64,000 bases of DNA, taken from contig PYSQ01000033.1 in the NCBI GenBank assembly GCA_003049435.1, positions 61,184 to 125,183 of the forward strand. Direction: 5' to 3'. Every line of letters begins with the position of its first letter. The stretch's first letter is position 1. Shown here piece by piece: positions 9,262-21,838 of this stretch. The stretch is from Nakataea oryzae (lineage: Eukaryota; Ascomycota; Sordariomycetes; Magnaporthales; Magnaporthaceae). A program made the position numbers and the translations under genes. Below the pieces are notes generated by a model. It saw nothing but the letters and a program-made list of their open reading frames with translations. It searched no databases and was not told where the DNA came from.

Positions 9262-10971
9262 ATGGCTGGCGTATCATCCTCCTCGAACAGCCGGTCGCTG
9301 TTGGCGATGCCGTCTGAGGTCCAGCGTCTTATGCTGGCACAACTTAGCAAGGAAGCACTCCTCACCTGCCGCCTGGTTTGCAAAACCCTTTCCGTTGCGG
9401 CAACCGAGTTTGCATTCCGCCACGTCGAGCTCCTAGCCGAGCACGCAGCCAGCGTGACATCCTTCCTCCGCATCGCCGAGGTCGAGCACCTGCGCATGGT
9501 CGTCCGCGAGGTGACGTGTGACCCCCACGTCGCTGGCTCGGACCGCTGGGGCCACGGCGATGGTTACGAGATCCCAGGCGCCTTTCTCGCTGCCTTGCCG
9601 CGCCTCGGCCGATTCAGGGGCCTGCTCACCCTGAACCTCTGCTTCAGCAAGCTTACGGGCCGCAAATATGGCGATCGTGATCTAGACATAGAACTGGAAT
9701 GGGTCCAGGAAACGACCGACTTCCGCTTCCACCTGCTAAATACCGTCTTCCATACATTGGTGGGCACTTGGGAACGTTCAATGTGGGACAACCTTGTGGC
9801 AGACTTGGAGCTCGACGCCGGCGACCATGCATTGGATCCCGGACCGAGCACCCCTGGGCTGGCTCCCATTGAACTTGCGGCGCTCACAATCTCCAACCTC
9901 TCGGACTTCAACGACATTCGTTTGACGAACCAGGCTCCTTTTCAAACGATACTTTCGGCTCCGTTCTTCAAGTCCCTTAAGCTGTTAATCACCCACAGAG
10001 AGCATTATAAGCCCTCGGAGATGGAATCGAGATATACGGACCTCTACGAAATGCACAACTTTTTGCCGACCACCTGGCTGGCACCTCAAATAGCCCAGAA
10101 TCTGCGGGTTCTATCTCTCTACGACCGCAATTATTGGGGCTTTTGCCCAAAAATGGACTTTCGCCGCGTCAACCCCAACGGCGGAGGCTTCCCGAATCTG
10201 CGCGTCCTCGCCCTCGGCAACTACGTCATCTCCCACGACTGGCAGGTCGACTGGATCGCCTCTCTGGTCGGCGGAACTCGGCACGGGGGCGGCGACGACC
10301 GCTCCGGCCGACCCCGCCGCGGCCTCGAGGAGCTCTACCTCGACGACTGCCCCATCCTCTGGCGCGCCCGCGTCGAGGGGCCCCTCGACAAGGACGGCTA
10401 CCCGCGCGCCGACGTCATGACCAACTGGGGCATGGGCTCCTACCTCCGGCTCTCCTTCCCGCTGCGCTGGCACAAGGTTCTGCCCCGCTGGCGCGACGCC
10501 TTTGCCGCATCGTCGTCGCTGCGCGTCTTCGCCATGGGTCACGGCGATTGGGACGGCACGGCGGAGCCCGGTGGACGGGACTGCGAAGACTTTTGCGGCC
10601 GGAGGGTCTTTCTCAACTACGACCTCCCGCCGCCGCCTCCGGAGAAACACCGCAGCTATTACTATGTGTCGGGCGGTAAACCGGCGTCTCGTGGTGTTAT
10701 AGGGTCACGATGCGGAGTCGGCCTGGCTCCGTTGCCGGAGGGCAGGCTACCGTACGCCACCTTCGATATCGGCATTCTGCCCTCGCCCTGGGAAGATGAT
10801 AATGAGTTCGAACTGGGCGACGACGAGGACGAGGAGTATGACGAACCGTTCGGGGAGGACACTCGGGACTTGGACAAGGAGGCAATGGCGGATTTCCGGA
10901 AGGCTTTATGCTCCGTTTCACTGGGGCCGTGGTTAGAGGAATTGTCACGGCCAGATGGGGGGAACAGATAG
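9262..10971 (+). CDS. F-box domain protein
   Basis: A 569-residue uninterrupted frame starting in a good context (gatcATGG). Residues about 10-45 (LLAMPSEVQRLMLAQL, then LTCRLVCKTLS) form a typical fungal F-box, the Skp1-binding motif of SCF ubiquitin ligases. The rest is an irregular leucine-rich-repeat-like region with LRVLSLYDRNYWG, LRVLALGNYVI and LEELYLDDCPILW, probably the substrate-recognition surface. A very acidic stretch (DDEDEEYDEPFGED) lies near the C terminus. Fungal genomes carry large families of such F-box/LRR-like proteins and the target cannot be predicted. No intron is needed. It stands alone, downstream of the PNP-domain genes. Confidence 0.85.
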   Translation: MAGVSSSSNSRSLLAMPSEVQRLMLAQLSKEALLTCRLVCKTLSVAATEFAFRHVELLAEHAASVTSFLRIAEVEHLRMVVREVTCDPHVAGSDRWGHGDGYEIPGAFLAALPRLGRFRGLLTLNLCFSKLTGRKYGDRDLDIELEWVQETTDFRFHLLNTVFHTLVGTWERSMWDNLVADLELDAGDHALDPGPSTPGLAPIELAALTISNLSDFNDIRLTNQAPFQTILSAPFFKSLKLLITHREHYKPSEMESRYTDLYEMHNFLPTTWLAPQIAQNLRVLSLYDRNYWGFCPKMDFRRVNPNGGGFPNLRVLALGNYVISHDWQVDWIASLVGGTRHGGGDDRSGRPRRGLEELYLDDCPILWRARVEGPLDKDGYPRADVMTNWGMGSYLRLSFPLRWHKVLPRWRDAFAASSSLRVFAMGHGDWDGTAEPGGRDCEDFCGRRVFLNYDLPPPPPEKHRSYYYVSGGKPASRGVIGSRCGVGLAPLPEGRLPYATFDIGILPSPWEDDNEFELGDDEDEEYDEPFGEDTRDLDKEAMADFRKALCSVSLGPWLEELSRPDGGNR

Positions 10972-12598
10972 TAGTCAGAAGAGGATCTATTCTGGTGCAG
11001 TCCAGGCCCGAAGGGCCGGATTTGCCTGGAAGAGCTATATGAAGGTGGGGTCACGTGACGATCATGTGACATCTGCCTGGTCCCCCTGATTGCCATGACA
11101 GGAATAATCTCCCCTGCAAGGCATCTAGCACCTCGATAACCACCCTGATCCCATCAGTCGATGACATGCGAAGCCCACCACCTCCCCTCCTATCTCCTAT
11201 CAGCTTAATCAGGAAATAGGCACACGCGGCCGTACCTAGATTGTAACACCCCGTGAAGATTGGGCATCTCAGCCTATAACCGGCATGGCAGCTCGATGCA
11301 CAAGCCACCTCCCAGTCATGACGAAGTCCCAAGGGAAGGTTAATAGCGTGGCGTTAACACGCAAACCGCCCTCCAGCCATGGCAAAAGTCTGAAAGGAAG
11401 GATTACAGCACAACGGCCGGAGGCCGTCGCCACACCATATATAACTAGAGCCCGCAAGACTCCCTGTGAAGGGGTCTGGAGGGCAAGCAACCGTTTTCTG
11501 GTCTTTCGTGTTGAATACGGCAGGCGCCATCTGCGAATACACCATTAGCCCGCACACTTTCTCGAGACTGCTGAGTGACCTGAACCTCTGAGATATCCCC
11601 TGCCTGTGCACAGCGCGTTACATATTTGCCGTACCGATGATGTACTTCCGGCACTCTTCCAAAGAGACGTAAGTGTTACAATCGGGTCTCTGCTCCTAGG
11701 GTAGGGCACCTCAGGAGTGCTGAGCAGTACAGTAACAGGATTGACTTCAGGGGATGACTTGGGGGTCTGGGATGCTAATCTGATTGCTTCGAAAATAGTA
11801 GGGTCAGGCCCGCCAGGCCCGCCACCCCATAACATCCATTAAAAATTATTCCTGGCCAACACGACATCATTGGCTAGCTGTGATAAGTTTGGGATCCCAA
11901 TCGCTCTCTTGTAGTCAATCCGGCCCTCACTGGTTTGACTAGGGGAGAGCGGACGGGATCCCGTATATTCCAGTGGGTATGGTCGTATGTGTCAGTTCAT
12001 GGCTGTGTCCGGGCCTATGATGTGACTTGTGGCGCCCTTGGGCAATACCGAGTGGCAACAGCCCCCTGGCTGTGAAGCACCTTGGCCAGAGCAAGACGCA
12101 ACGGAGACACACTTTGTGACCCCGCCAGCGAACCAATCAGCTTGGGATGACAAAACGCTGTCCTTCTTCCTAAACCCCTTCTGTCACCTTATGCTCGGCT
12201 GTATTTGGTGTAAATCCTGACCCCACAACGGCGGAATCGCAGCAGAAAAGTTCCCTCCGGATGAGATACATAGCTATGCAAATACAAGATGTAAGAGAGA
12301 TAAAGAAACAATCGAATAACTGGACAGTGTAGGCAAGTCTAGATCTTTGGACGACATGTGGAACACGAATTCGCTTTCTCTTGCTGTTTTTGTCTAATCA
12401 TGGCCATCCGTTCTGCGTCCATCCATCTCGTCAACCAAGGAACAGACAAAAGAAGAAGGACCCACACGACACAAACGCCCAGAAGAGAAGGAAGAAAACA
12501 GCGCGGGGGGGACAACTCTCGGCTGGCCAGTTCATCCATCGTAAATCAAGGCCCGGTTCGTGGGTCTGTCGCATCCACCTCGATCCTCACTAACGCCG
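10972..12598. other. Intergenic between convergent F-box gene and RUD3
   Basis: Moderate GC, no convincing coding frame on either strand. A CACGTG E-box core is present at about 11051-11058 (tcacgtga). Otherwise nothing recognisable; it holds the 3' ends of the F-box gene and RUD3. Confidence 0.4.
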
Positions 12599-14765
12599 TC
12601 AGGCCCCGCCCCTCGTATCGGGCCGTGTGGTCCCCGTGGCGTTGCTGGACATGCTGTCCTTTCGCGAGATGCCAGCGATGGCGCCCGAGACCGCGACCTC
12701 CTCGACGCTGCGCTCGAGGAAGCCAGCCCAGAGGTCTGCCAGGCTCTCCTTGGAGTTTTGGCCTGACGACTCGGCGAAGAACTCGGTGTTGAGCGAGGGT
12801 GTGCTCGGGGTCCGGTGGAAGGGCGAGGCTGGGAGCCGCAGGCTGCTGCTAGATGTGCCTGGACGCGCCAGCCCCGCTTGCTCCTTCTGCTCCTCGGTCC
12901 AGTTGAGCATGCCCGCGATGACCTGGAGGACCTGGAACTTTTTGGGGTCCGACCGGTCGAGACCCAGAAACTGCAGGAACAAGTTCGTGACGACTTGCCT
13001 GTCGTGGCGGCGGGGCTCATGTCAGCTACCTGAGAGGTTGAGCTTTGCACTCGAGGACAAAATTACGAACCTGTCAACGTTCTCCTCCGGCTTGTTCTTC
13101 TTGATGTACTTGAGCGCCTTGGTCAGGTGGTCGTTGAGCACGATGGCCTCGTGACGTAGCTTCCCTATAAGCAGGTTCTTCTCCTTGACCTCCTTCTCAA
13201 ACGGCGCGGTCCGCTCCAGCTCGCCGGCCAGGCGCGCACGCTCTGCAATGGCGGCGGCGGCATTGGCCTCGGCCTCGCGCGCGGCCTTCTTGGCGTCCTC
13301 GAGCTGGCTTTCTGACGCCTCGACGATCTCGCGAAGCTCGCGGCGGCGGGCCTCCTGCAGCTCGGCGAGGGCGCGCTGCAGCTGGTCCACGGCGCGGGCC
13401 TGGGAGTCGCGTTCCTCGGCGGCGCGGTCCCGCTCCTCGCGCAGGGCGTCGCACTCGGCCTCGAGTTCGGCGGCCTTGTCACCTAGGCTGTCGCGTACCG
13501 ACTTCTGCTCCATGGCGATCACCTCCCACTCCCCCATGGCACTGCTGGTCCGGTCCAGCTCGGCTTTGTAGCTGGCCAGCTGCCGCGTCATGTCTTCCTT
13601 CTCCTTCAGCCAGTTCTGCTGCGACAGGTTGTTGCGGCTGCGCAGCGACGCCAGCTCGCGCCCTTGGTCCTGCGCTTCCTCCCGCAGACGCTCCGTCTCG
13701 GCCTCGGCCTCTTCGGCCCGGCGGGCGAGCGCCGCCGACTGCGCCTCCAGCTCATCCACGCGGTCCTGGGCCTCGGCCAGTTCCTCCTTGTCGCGCTTCA
13801 GGCGGTCGCCCAGCGTCGTCTTAATCTTCTCGACGCGGCCTAGCAGGTTCTGGTACTGGTCCTCCGCTCGATCCCGCGCTGCCTCCGACTCCTCGAGTTC
13901 GGATCGCAGCTGCGCCGTCTCTGTGGAGTGCGACTCCCGGATCGACTCGAGTTCTTGGCGCAGCTGCTCCACCTCGGCCCTGAGGGCATCCCGCTCCTGC
14001 GTCATGGCGTCGAACTTGGCGCTCGTGTCGCCGCCGCCGCCGCCGCCGCTCCCTGCTGTCGTTGGTGTCGGTGGTTGGGGCGGCTGTGCCTTGGTATTCG
14101 GTGGTTGTGGTGGTGCGTGTGGCTTCTTGTGGCCGTTAGCGGAACCCCCCGCCTGCGCGTAGCCGTTCGCGCCCCCGTCTCGCTTTGCTGGGGCCTCTGG
14201 TGGTGACGACGGTTCATCGGCGTCGGCTTCCGGGGCTGCTGCAACTGGCGATTTCTGCGGAGAGGGATAGACCACTTGTGGTTAGCAGACGACCAACCCG
14301 GCTGCGGTGGGGCCAGGGGAGGGCGATCTGGGGGTGGAGGGGTTTTATTACCACTGCCGGTGCGTCGTCGTCGGATAGATCCTCGTCGACGCGCCGGTCA
14401 TCTTGTTGGCCGGGATCCACTGGCCGCGGTTTGCCGGGCTTCTTCTTTTTGTTGGCTTTCTTTTTGGAGGCTGGCGGGTGTGCTCCGGCAGGGTCAGTCA
14501 GTCAGGGTCCCCGGGGGGGTCTGCCACGTGTCGGCTGCGGTCGAGTCCACAGCGTCCCCCGCTGCAGAACAGACGGGCAGCAGCGCTGCAGGCTCGCCGG
14601 CCACTGGGCAATGGCAGCGGCAGCGGGCCATGCCGCCATCGCGGGACGCGACTCGACCACATCCGGCCAGTGACAGCAATGAAGGGGGCGAGGGAAGCGG
14701 AGCGACGGACCTTGTGAGGCTGCCGATTGCTGGGCCGGGTCGTTGGTTGCGGCGGCGGAAGACAT
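12599..14765 (-). CDS. RUD3: Golgin RUD3 homologue (coiled coil + GRAB domain)
   Basis: Four exons (14765-14711, 14470-14352, 14254-13071, 12998-12599) give 585 residues in one consistent phase. Order: a short N terminus, a lysine block (SKKKANKKKKPGKP), an acidic DEDLSDDDAP, a Pro/Gly-rich linker, a long Glu/Arg/Ala heptad-type coiled coil (about 135-415), then the GRIP-related Arf-binding domain with IGKLRHEAIVLNDHLTKALK and VVTNLFLQFLGLDRSDPKKF, split by the last intron. The length and GRAB domain match yeast Rud3, a cis-Golgi matrix tether recruited by Arf1 that helps ER-to-Golgi traffic. The start was chosen because the 18-codon first exon ends in a gt donor whose phase fits the Lys-rich exon; the 240-base first intron is the least certain junction. 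The function is known from the family; the location is inferred. Confidence 0.9.
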
Positions 14766-16219
14766 GGTCAATGGGTGGTGGAACGAGTGGCATTGGCATT
14801 GATCGTGGCACGTCGGCTGCAGGCCCCGATCCTGCGAGGGCAGAGGCGGCAGTTTGGAGCGCGCAGAGCAGGTACAGGCGTCGTCGGTTTCTCGATGCGG
14901 CCGTTCGCGGATTTGGCCCGCGTTTGGTGGACCAAGCAGCCACGCAATGCAACAAGGGCGGTTGGCGGAAATGCAGGGCCGCCGAGCCTTGGGTGCAGTC
15001 TGTGCTGCGTTGAAACACACCCAAGACCTGTTCAGAGTTCCTTCCCACACGTAAGCGGCAACAGCCTGTTTTTTTTTTTATTTTCCCTTGGAGGCTCCAT
15101 GCATTGCATAGGTGGTTTGTTGCCAGACAGCCAGCAGGTGCCTTTCAGCTGTCAGCCCCCATCCAAGGCCTGATTTAGGTGCAGCTTGACACGCCAAACT
15201 CTTCTGGCGACACATCAGAATACGCCCCCCGCAAGGCTGGAATGGAAGCCGAGAAAGTGCCTGTCGGCTGTGGATGCAACATTATTGCCTGTCGGTATAC
15301 CTGCTCGGGAGGAAAGTTCGTCTGTATCATGTTGTAGCTATCCCGGCCGGAGACCTACATAACCTCCAAGGGGAGCCTCGCAAAGCATGCAGCACGTTTA
15401 AATCGTTTCGAAACCCGGGGCCTTGGGTCTGTCTGTTCTCAAACCAGGTCAAACCCCCACCCAGCCTTGACGCGGATGAACACGCCCGCCATTGGATGCT
15501 AGAGATGGGGCAAGCATTCCAGTGAATGCAAACCCGAAGCCAGTTCGTATCCCGGAGCCTCCCCTTACCCAGACACCCACGCCGCTTCGCTCAGCGCCGA
15601 TAAACGCACTGCAAGGGACCTCGTATCCCCCTGGGGATGCGGCCGTCAAAGCTCCTTGCCCCATGCTGTTCCTTGGTCGTGGTTCAGGGCGGGGCAGAAG
15701 CCACCCGCCGCCACGAAGCTCGAGGCTGGACTGGACCAGCCCATAAGTCAGGTGATTCGACCCACCCTACCTGACTTTTGATAGCGGCGCCGGGCGCGCC
15801 TCTCGCTTCGGACGCCTTTTTCTTCCTTTCTCTCCTCACATAATTTTTTTACCCTTCAAGCTGATCAAGACATCCCGTCTAGAATAGGCCGTCGGCAGAT
15901 GCATTTCTTGTCCGATTCCCAATGGCTCTATTCACAACAGGCCTGAAGTAGACGAATTGTCTCGCACTTTAATAATCCTGGCTCTTTTTGCCCGAGTTCA
16001 TTTGCGGACTTGTTTTTGGCGTGTCAGATTCGCTATGTGCACACACCAACTGGAGCATCGCTGCCGTGTGCAGGAAAACCGTAGAGCTTTTATACATCCA
16101 TGCCCTGATCCTGTTCTACCTAGAAGACTGCCCCTTTCATGCGTCATAATGTGATACATCTCAAACCCTGTGACCACTATTAAGAAAACCCAGCCTCCCA
16201 TGCACTTGGCCTCTGTCCA
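14766..16219. other. Intergenic upstream of RUD3
   Basis: Contains the RUD3 promoter and leader and, at the far end, the 3' region of NOP15 (also minus strand). Short T-runs (15070-15080, 15845-15850) but no gene, RNA or repeat that I can support. Confidence 0.4.
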
Positions 16220-17587
16220 TCATGACTTGACCTTCCTGCCTTTGGTTCCCTTCTTAGCCTTGGCCGGCGCCTTGGCCTTCGTTGCAGACACACCGTTGGT
16301 CTTCTCGGGCTCGGCAGCTGCCGAGGCCTCCTCCTTAGCCGATGGCGCCTCGATGGCCTTGGGCTCCTCCTTGGCCTCAAGCGCCGGTGCCTTCTTAGTA
16401 TCCTCCACGGCCGCCGACGCCGACTTGAGCGTGGGAGCCTCAAACTCGTACCCCATCGCGGCCCTGAGCTTCTCCAGCCTGCCCGAGCGTCTCCTAGACT
16501 CGCGGTTGACCTTGTTCTCCCATGTAGTCTCGCCCTTGGGCTTCTCCAGCTCCCTGGCGGCCAGCTTGGTCCAGGGCACCTTCTTGAAGCGCCGGTTGGC
16601 GCCCTTGAACAGGTCCTCGTGCTGGCTCTCCTTGGGCACCAGCTTGACCTTAAGGATGCGGCCGAAGAGCAGGTACGCGTCCATGGTCTTGGCCACGATG
16701 GCAGCAGTGCTGGCGTCGGCGAACTCGACAAAGGCGTAGCCCTTGCTGGCACCCGTCTTCTTGCTGCGCGACAGGCGGAGGTTGGTTATGTCACCGAACT
16801 GGGTCAGGTACTGTATGGCGGTTCATGTTTTGTCAGTCAATGGTGCAGCTGTTAGTGGAGGAGTAGGCAGAGATAAACGAACCTGTCTGATCTCGTGCTC
16901 GAAGAAACCGTAGGGGATGTGGCCGATGTATATCACCCTTGGACCGTCGCCCGCCGAAGCCTCAATGGTCTTCTTGGTCTTGCTTGGTACCTTGGGTATC
17001 AAGCCCACGTCTCCGCCCTCCTTGAATGTGGACTCCTCCTGTCCGTCGTCCTCGTCTTCACTGAATCCCAGGGTTCGCACGAGCGTCTGCTCCTCGTCGT
17101 CGTCGTTCTCATCCGCCTCGTCGGCGCTAGCAGAAACAGGCTCCTCCACAGGCTCCTCCTCCTTGGGCGCCTTCTTGGGTGACTTCTTCGCCTTCTTGGA
17201 AGATGCGATCTCTTCACCTACAACCGTGACAGCCTCCGTCTCCTTGACCTTCTTTTCCACCGCCGCCCCCTTGGCGGGCTTTGCCTTCTTAGACGCTACT
17301 GGGGACGCATCCTCGGCAGCTGTTTCCGGTCAGGAATCGTGTGAGCAGGATTATCCTCCTCATGGAATGATCTAAGAGGGATTCTGACCTTTCCTCTTGG
17401 TGGGTTGAGGCGATGCGACAGCCTTGGTCTTGGTTGCGACCTCGTCGTCGGCCTTGGGCTTCGCGCGGAGAGCTGCACCGAAGAATTGTTAGCTTTGAAA
17501 TGCGACGCGCGCAAAAGTTGCGATCGCCTAAAAAAGGCACGGGGCCAGCATACCTCTGCCCTTCTTCTTGGAAGGTTCTGTGGCCAT
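16220..17587 (-). CDS. NOP15: NOP15-type RRM protein of 60S ribosome assembly
   Basis: Four exons (17587-17554, 17472-17389, 17319-16883, 16810-16220) encode 381 residues. The N-terminal half is lysine/acid-rich (SKKAKKSPKKAPKEEE; DENDDDEEQ), usual for nucleolar proteins. One RRM starts at about residue 166: RVIYIGHIPYGFFEHEIRQ (RNP2 side), an intron, then KGYAFVEFADAST (RNP1). It is followed by the family signature AKTMDAYLLFGRILKVKLVP and a basic FKGANRRFKKVPW. This order matches fungal Nop15 and its animal counterpart NIFK, which bind pre-rRNA near ITS2 in pre-60S particles and are needed for 27S pre-rRNA processing. The C terminus is a Lys/Ala-rich tail. Introns of 70-80 bases have good gt-ag and branch sites (ctgac, ctaac). 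The start is the only ATG that keeps the small first exon in frame. Confidence 0.92.
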
Positions 17588-19048
17588 GGTTTCAGTGTTA
17601 TCGAAGCGAGAGAAAAGGAATAATCACAAGAAAATTTTGGTCTTGGTCTGGATGCCAATTCCACGCGAGCTGCTCTTCCAACTGGCGCTAAGCTGGAGTA
17701 CAAGGGAAAAATCACTGATTCTGCCGTCGGGGTCCCAGCACACGATTTTTTTTAGGCGGTGAAGCCCGATGTTGCGACTCCCCCACCTCCATTCTGCAGG
17801 ACCCCTGCTGCTGAGGAGGTCAGGCCCCAGGGGCCCAGAAACCAACTTGACGTGCAGAAATGGCAATCGATTCCGTTACAATAGTAGATGGACACCCATA
17901 AACGAATGCATGTTGACCGATTGTCTGCCAACTGACAGTTGCCAAAGTCATACGAGCAGCTGCTCTTGATCGCTTCTGAGCCTCGGAACAGCACAAAACA
18001 CACGTTGAGCGCAGGGAAGCTGACAGATACCCCTCCTCATCGACATCCTTTATCAGTCGGATGCGTTGAAAGCCATCTAGCCTACAGTCGCGGACTTTAC
18101 GGGTACTCTCCTGAATCTTTTTCGTATGTTGCATTTTCACTTGTCTCTTCCTCGGCCCCGTGGTCGACTACCAGCGCCTGCCTCGCCGAAGCCATCTTGT
18201 CAGGGTTCGTGATCATCTAGACATCTGCCATATTGCTGTTTCCACGGTCTCTTTATCCCTGAAGTCCCACCTTTCGGCATCGTATATATAGATGAATTAA
18301 AAGCCATGCTGGGCCGATTAAAGATCAGTATGCACACGATCAGATAACCAGGACCAACGTCTCAAGGGCACTCTCTCACATCTTAGTGGTCAAGCCAAAC
18401 TGTCTGGAAGTCTCCGAGATTTTCCAAAGCGTTTGTTCCATCACTAAGATAAGACACTATTCTGCGAAATCTATCCAAGCAAGGCCTGGGAGAGTGGCCA
18501 TATCCTTGGTCAGCTGCTCCGGGAGGAGCGCAATATCTCTAAGCGCTGCGTAGGCACAACATTGAGATGCCGCGGGAGCTTCGACCCGCCAGTGTGCTTA
18601 TGCTTGCAAGATGCACCCTGCTGAACACACAAGTCTTTCTCTCTTAGGGGTGTGAACTCGACTTTCTTTGTACGCATCCTTGAGCTTGTTGCCCGGTCCT
18701 CCTGCACCGAGGCTCTCACAGTATCGGCCGACAACCTTGTCAAATACGGCCTGTATTGAGGAGTCACATTCGTGAACAGCCGCATTTTATGTCACATCCA
18801 AAAGGTACTGAAATTCGCAAGACTCTTCCGCATCGCTTGTACGTCCCGGTAACCTAAATCTGAATGTTCAGGGATATATCGACAGCACGCGTGGGGATTC
18901 ATGCACATACGTGGTCTTGTTATCTATCCTTAAAGAGACAGATGTCGGCCCGTGGCAAAGAATAAAATGAGGGTTTCTGCATATCACTATGTATCCTCGT
19001 AACAACACAGTAAACAGGCCTCGATGAAACCAGCCGTCCAGCGCGACC
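17588..19048. other. Intergenic upstream of NOP15
   Basis: NOP15 promoter side plus the 3' region of the next minus-strand gene. No convincing coding frame, repeat or RNA gene. Confidence 0.4.
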
Positions 19049-20214
19049 CTACTCGTCGTCGTCTTTCATAGATGACTGTAGCATAGCCTGGGCGTACCTC
19101 TCAGCATCAGCCGACACAGCCTCCATGTCTATCCGGTTGTTCTCAATTGCGTCCCTGATGCCCTCAACCACCTCCCGGTCCTCCATGGCCTCGCCCATGA
19201 CGCCCACCTCGTGGGCCCAGTATGCGTGCGCCCTCCGCCGCAGCTCCGCGTCCCTGCTCGATGTGTTCTTGACAACCGCCGCGGCGCCCAGCCTACCCCT
19301 GGCCGAGCCCGCGAGCCGTTTTGTCACTGCGTCGACGCGCTCCGACATGGGCCTGGGCGACGCAAAGGCGCGGCGCGTGGCCGACAGGAACATGACTGCG
19401 GCGATACCCGCGTCCAGGAGCGCGAGGGCCGCGAACCGGAATGTCCGCGCGCGCCAGTAGAACAGGTCCAGCTCGGCTAGGCGCAGCGCGCGCGCCGTGG
19501 CCTGGTAGTCGTGCGACGTCATCGAGTAAACGTCGAGCGCGGCCAGGATGGCGGAGCCGAGGATGGCCTTGCCTCGCCAAGGCCGCCCATCGCCGCCCGA
19601 GACGTTGCGGGAGGTGGCGAGGGCGAGGAGGGCGAGGTTCAGCAGGTGCGGGGCCAGGACATCGATGAGGGCATACAGGAGGTACGTGTTGGGCTCGTCC
19701 GAGTTGCAAAAGGTGCAGTCGGCGAGCGCGTCCGGGCCAAAATTCAAGTAGAGCAGGCGCGACTCGAGGTTGACGAAGCGCGCGCGTAGGGCCTCGTCCC
19801 GTGCCGTGAGGACCCCGTCGGGCCGGAGGGAGGCAATGCGGTTGAAGAGCACATCGTTCGGGATCTGCAGACGCGACTCCGTGAGGGTGAAGACGTTCTC
19901 GGGCGAGAGGGCGGGTATCGGCAGCGACTTGACGAGGAAGACAATGGACACCGCGGCCAGAAGGACGAGGGCGCGCAGAGCAGCGGGAGGCAGGGGCCTG
20001 ATGGGCCGGGCGCCAGGCTGGCTGGATGCGTAGCGCACGCGGCGGTAGAGGCTTAATAGCTTGGGCAGGAGGAAGGGTCCAAAGACGATGAGGAAGGACT
20101 TGACACTGTTACCGGCGCATGCGGTTAGTCGTTGTTGTCCACGAGCTGGCGGGGTTCCATGGTCCAAAGGGCTGCTGTAAATTCAACTTACGTCCCCCAG
20201 GATAATGTCACCAT
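19049..20214 (-). CDS. Conserved fungal multi-pass membrane protein, function unknown
   Basis: Two exons (20214-20192 and 20105-19049) give 359 residues. The first exon supplies only MVTLSWG plus two bases of a Thr codon; the spliced start runs into VKSFLIVFGPFLLPKLLSLY, typical of a conserved ascomycete membrane-protein family. Hydrophobic segments: about 9-25, 50-72 (LRALVLLAAVSIVFLVKSL), a lumenal or external stretch with CTFC, then LLYALIDVLAPHLLNLALLA, a segment around AILGSAILAALDVYS, and FRFAALALLDAGIAAVMFL. The C-terminal 100 residues are charged and helical, probably cytosolic. No enzymatic motif was seen and I do not recognise a function. The start at 20214 is supported by the gtaagt donor and in-phase acceptor; starting at the ATG inside the intron would lose the first helix. 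Confidence 0.8.
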
Positions 20215-21034
20215 GGCTGGCTGTGGGATGAAGGTGTGCCTATTGCCCAGACGGCGCCAATCACGAGGAGATTCCTGCAGGCTCCTGCATGTGCTGACAA
20301 GGCCGACTGATGGCAAGTACAAAGAGGGCGTTTGTTATTTGTGCGACTGCGATGTGGAGGATTGGCAGGTCTGGGCGCATCTTGAGGACAGCAAGGGGCA
20401 TTCCAGTGAGGTCAGACTGGCCCCGTCGGACCCCTGTTCCTTCAAATGCAGGGGTCTTCCCGATAAGGCAGCTTATCAGACTGCCTGCCGCATGCCCGCG
20501 CGTGGGGACCCACTTGAGACTGGGACTTTAGTGGGCGATATAAATTTTTCGCGAGACTGTCCGCCGTGCCCGAAATCCTCACAAAAACATCCACGAAAAG
20601 CCCGTCTCGACCGACAGTTGCGTCTCTGTTCAACCAGCCATAGGCGATGCTACAGCACCGCTGCGCTCACCCTATTGATCTTGTAGGGTGACTTGCAAGG
20701 CACAGAACGCCGCGGTTTATGGTGCTACGCAATCAATTTCGGGTCGCAAGCCAAGCGGACTTGCTGCACCTTTATTTACCTTGCTACCAAGCTGGCACTA
20801 TCGAAGCTTTGGCGACCTCTAGCTCTATGGTCGTCACAGTCAATATGTTTGCCTAGATTGAGCCCAAGTACTCTGCCAAGAGTCATCTCACGTAGTGTTG
20901 CAGAGCGTCAGTCCTCCGGGGCCATGATCTACTTTGCGTCAAAGGTTGAGAGACAAACACATGAGCTCACGCTGCTTATGCACGGTGTTCAATTTGATGC
21001 ATTGCTACGGGGAAATCTGTACGAAGCTTGGCTA
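20215..21034. other. Intergenic
   Basis: Between the start of the membrane-protein gene and the stop of GET1, both minus strand. A 184-codon frame across 20132-20686 has no domain and overlaps the first exon and intron of the neighbouring gene, so it is not called. Nothing else seen. Confidence 0.4.
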
Positions 21035-21838
21035 CTAGAGCTCCTTGGTCTCCTTCGCCTTTGCGCCGCCCTTCTCTGACGACGAGCCCTTGGCCGACGC
21101 CGGCACAGCTTGTGCCTGCTTCCTTTTCTGCGCGGGCGCTGGGGTCTTGATCCAGGCCACGAGGGCCAAGATCGCATCCCGGAACAGTATCATGATTCCC
21201 GTGCAGGCCAGCTGCCACGACGCGATGCTGACGCTCCCCAGAGGGGCGCGCGGGAACGAGATGAGCCATTCCGCATAGTAGGGAAACCAGCCGTGCGGCA
21301 GCCAGAACATGGGCGTCGTCGCAAACCAGAAGGGTAGGAAGTACTGCAGGCCCCTCGTGCCGATCCACCGCGCCCCTGTGATGTACCGGTCGATGCTCGC
21401 CTTGGTACTATCGAGTGTCGATTCTGTTGGCAGCAAGTGCGGTGGTTAGCCGAGTTGATGCCTTAATTCTTAGAGAAGCACCGAGTGGGCTCACTGTTCT
21501 TCTCCAGCTGATCAAACAGCTTGTCGTGCTGTCGCCGAAGCTTAGCCCATTTCGCAAACTCGTCTTGGCTGCTGGTGGCGGCGAGGTCCTTGCGGACCTT
21601 GAGGTACTCGACCTGGAGCTTGCGCTGCTTGGTAAACTCGGCCGAGAGCTTCGTGGGAAGGGCGTTGATTATCGCCCAGATCTGTGGTTGCGCCTTCGTG
21701 TTAGAAACCATGCGACCTTCTTGGTTCGGGGACGGGCTTGGAGGCGCATACCGCGGTGTTGATGGCCGCCGCGCCGATGTTGTTGATCAGCTCGACCGCC
21801 ACCTCGAGGGCGAGGATGACGATCATTAATGAAGGCAT
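21035..21838 (-). CDS. GET1: GET1, ER receptor subunit for tail-anchored proteins
   Basis: Three exons (21838-21752, 21681-21495, 21423-21035) give 220 residues. The protein starts with a membrane segment (MPSLMIVILALEVAVELINN), followed by a Lys/Arg/Glu-rich cytosolic coiled coil (AEFTKQRKLQVEYLKVRKDL ... EFAKWAKLRRQHDKLFDQLE). Two further membrane segments follow around LQYFLPFWFATTPMFWLP and SIASWQLACTGIMILFRDAI, then a basic tail. This layout and the KWAKL.R..DK motif are those of Get1/WRB, which with Get2 forms the ER receptor that accepts tail-anchored proteins from the ATPase Get3; the coiled coil opens Get3. The start is set by the signal-anchor segment and the phase of intron 1 (gtatgc...cacag). 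It is divergent from the prenyltransferase-repeat gene with 325 bases between starts. Confidence 0.95.
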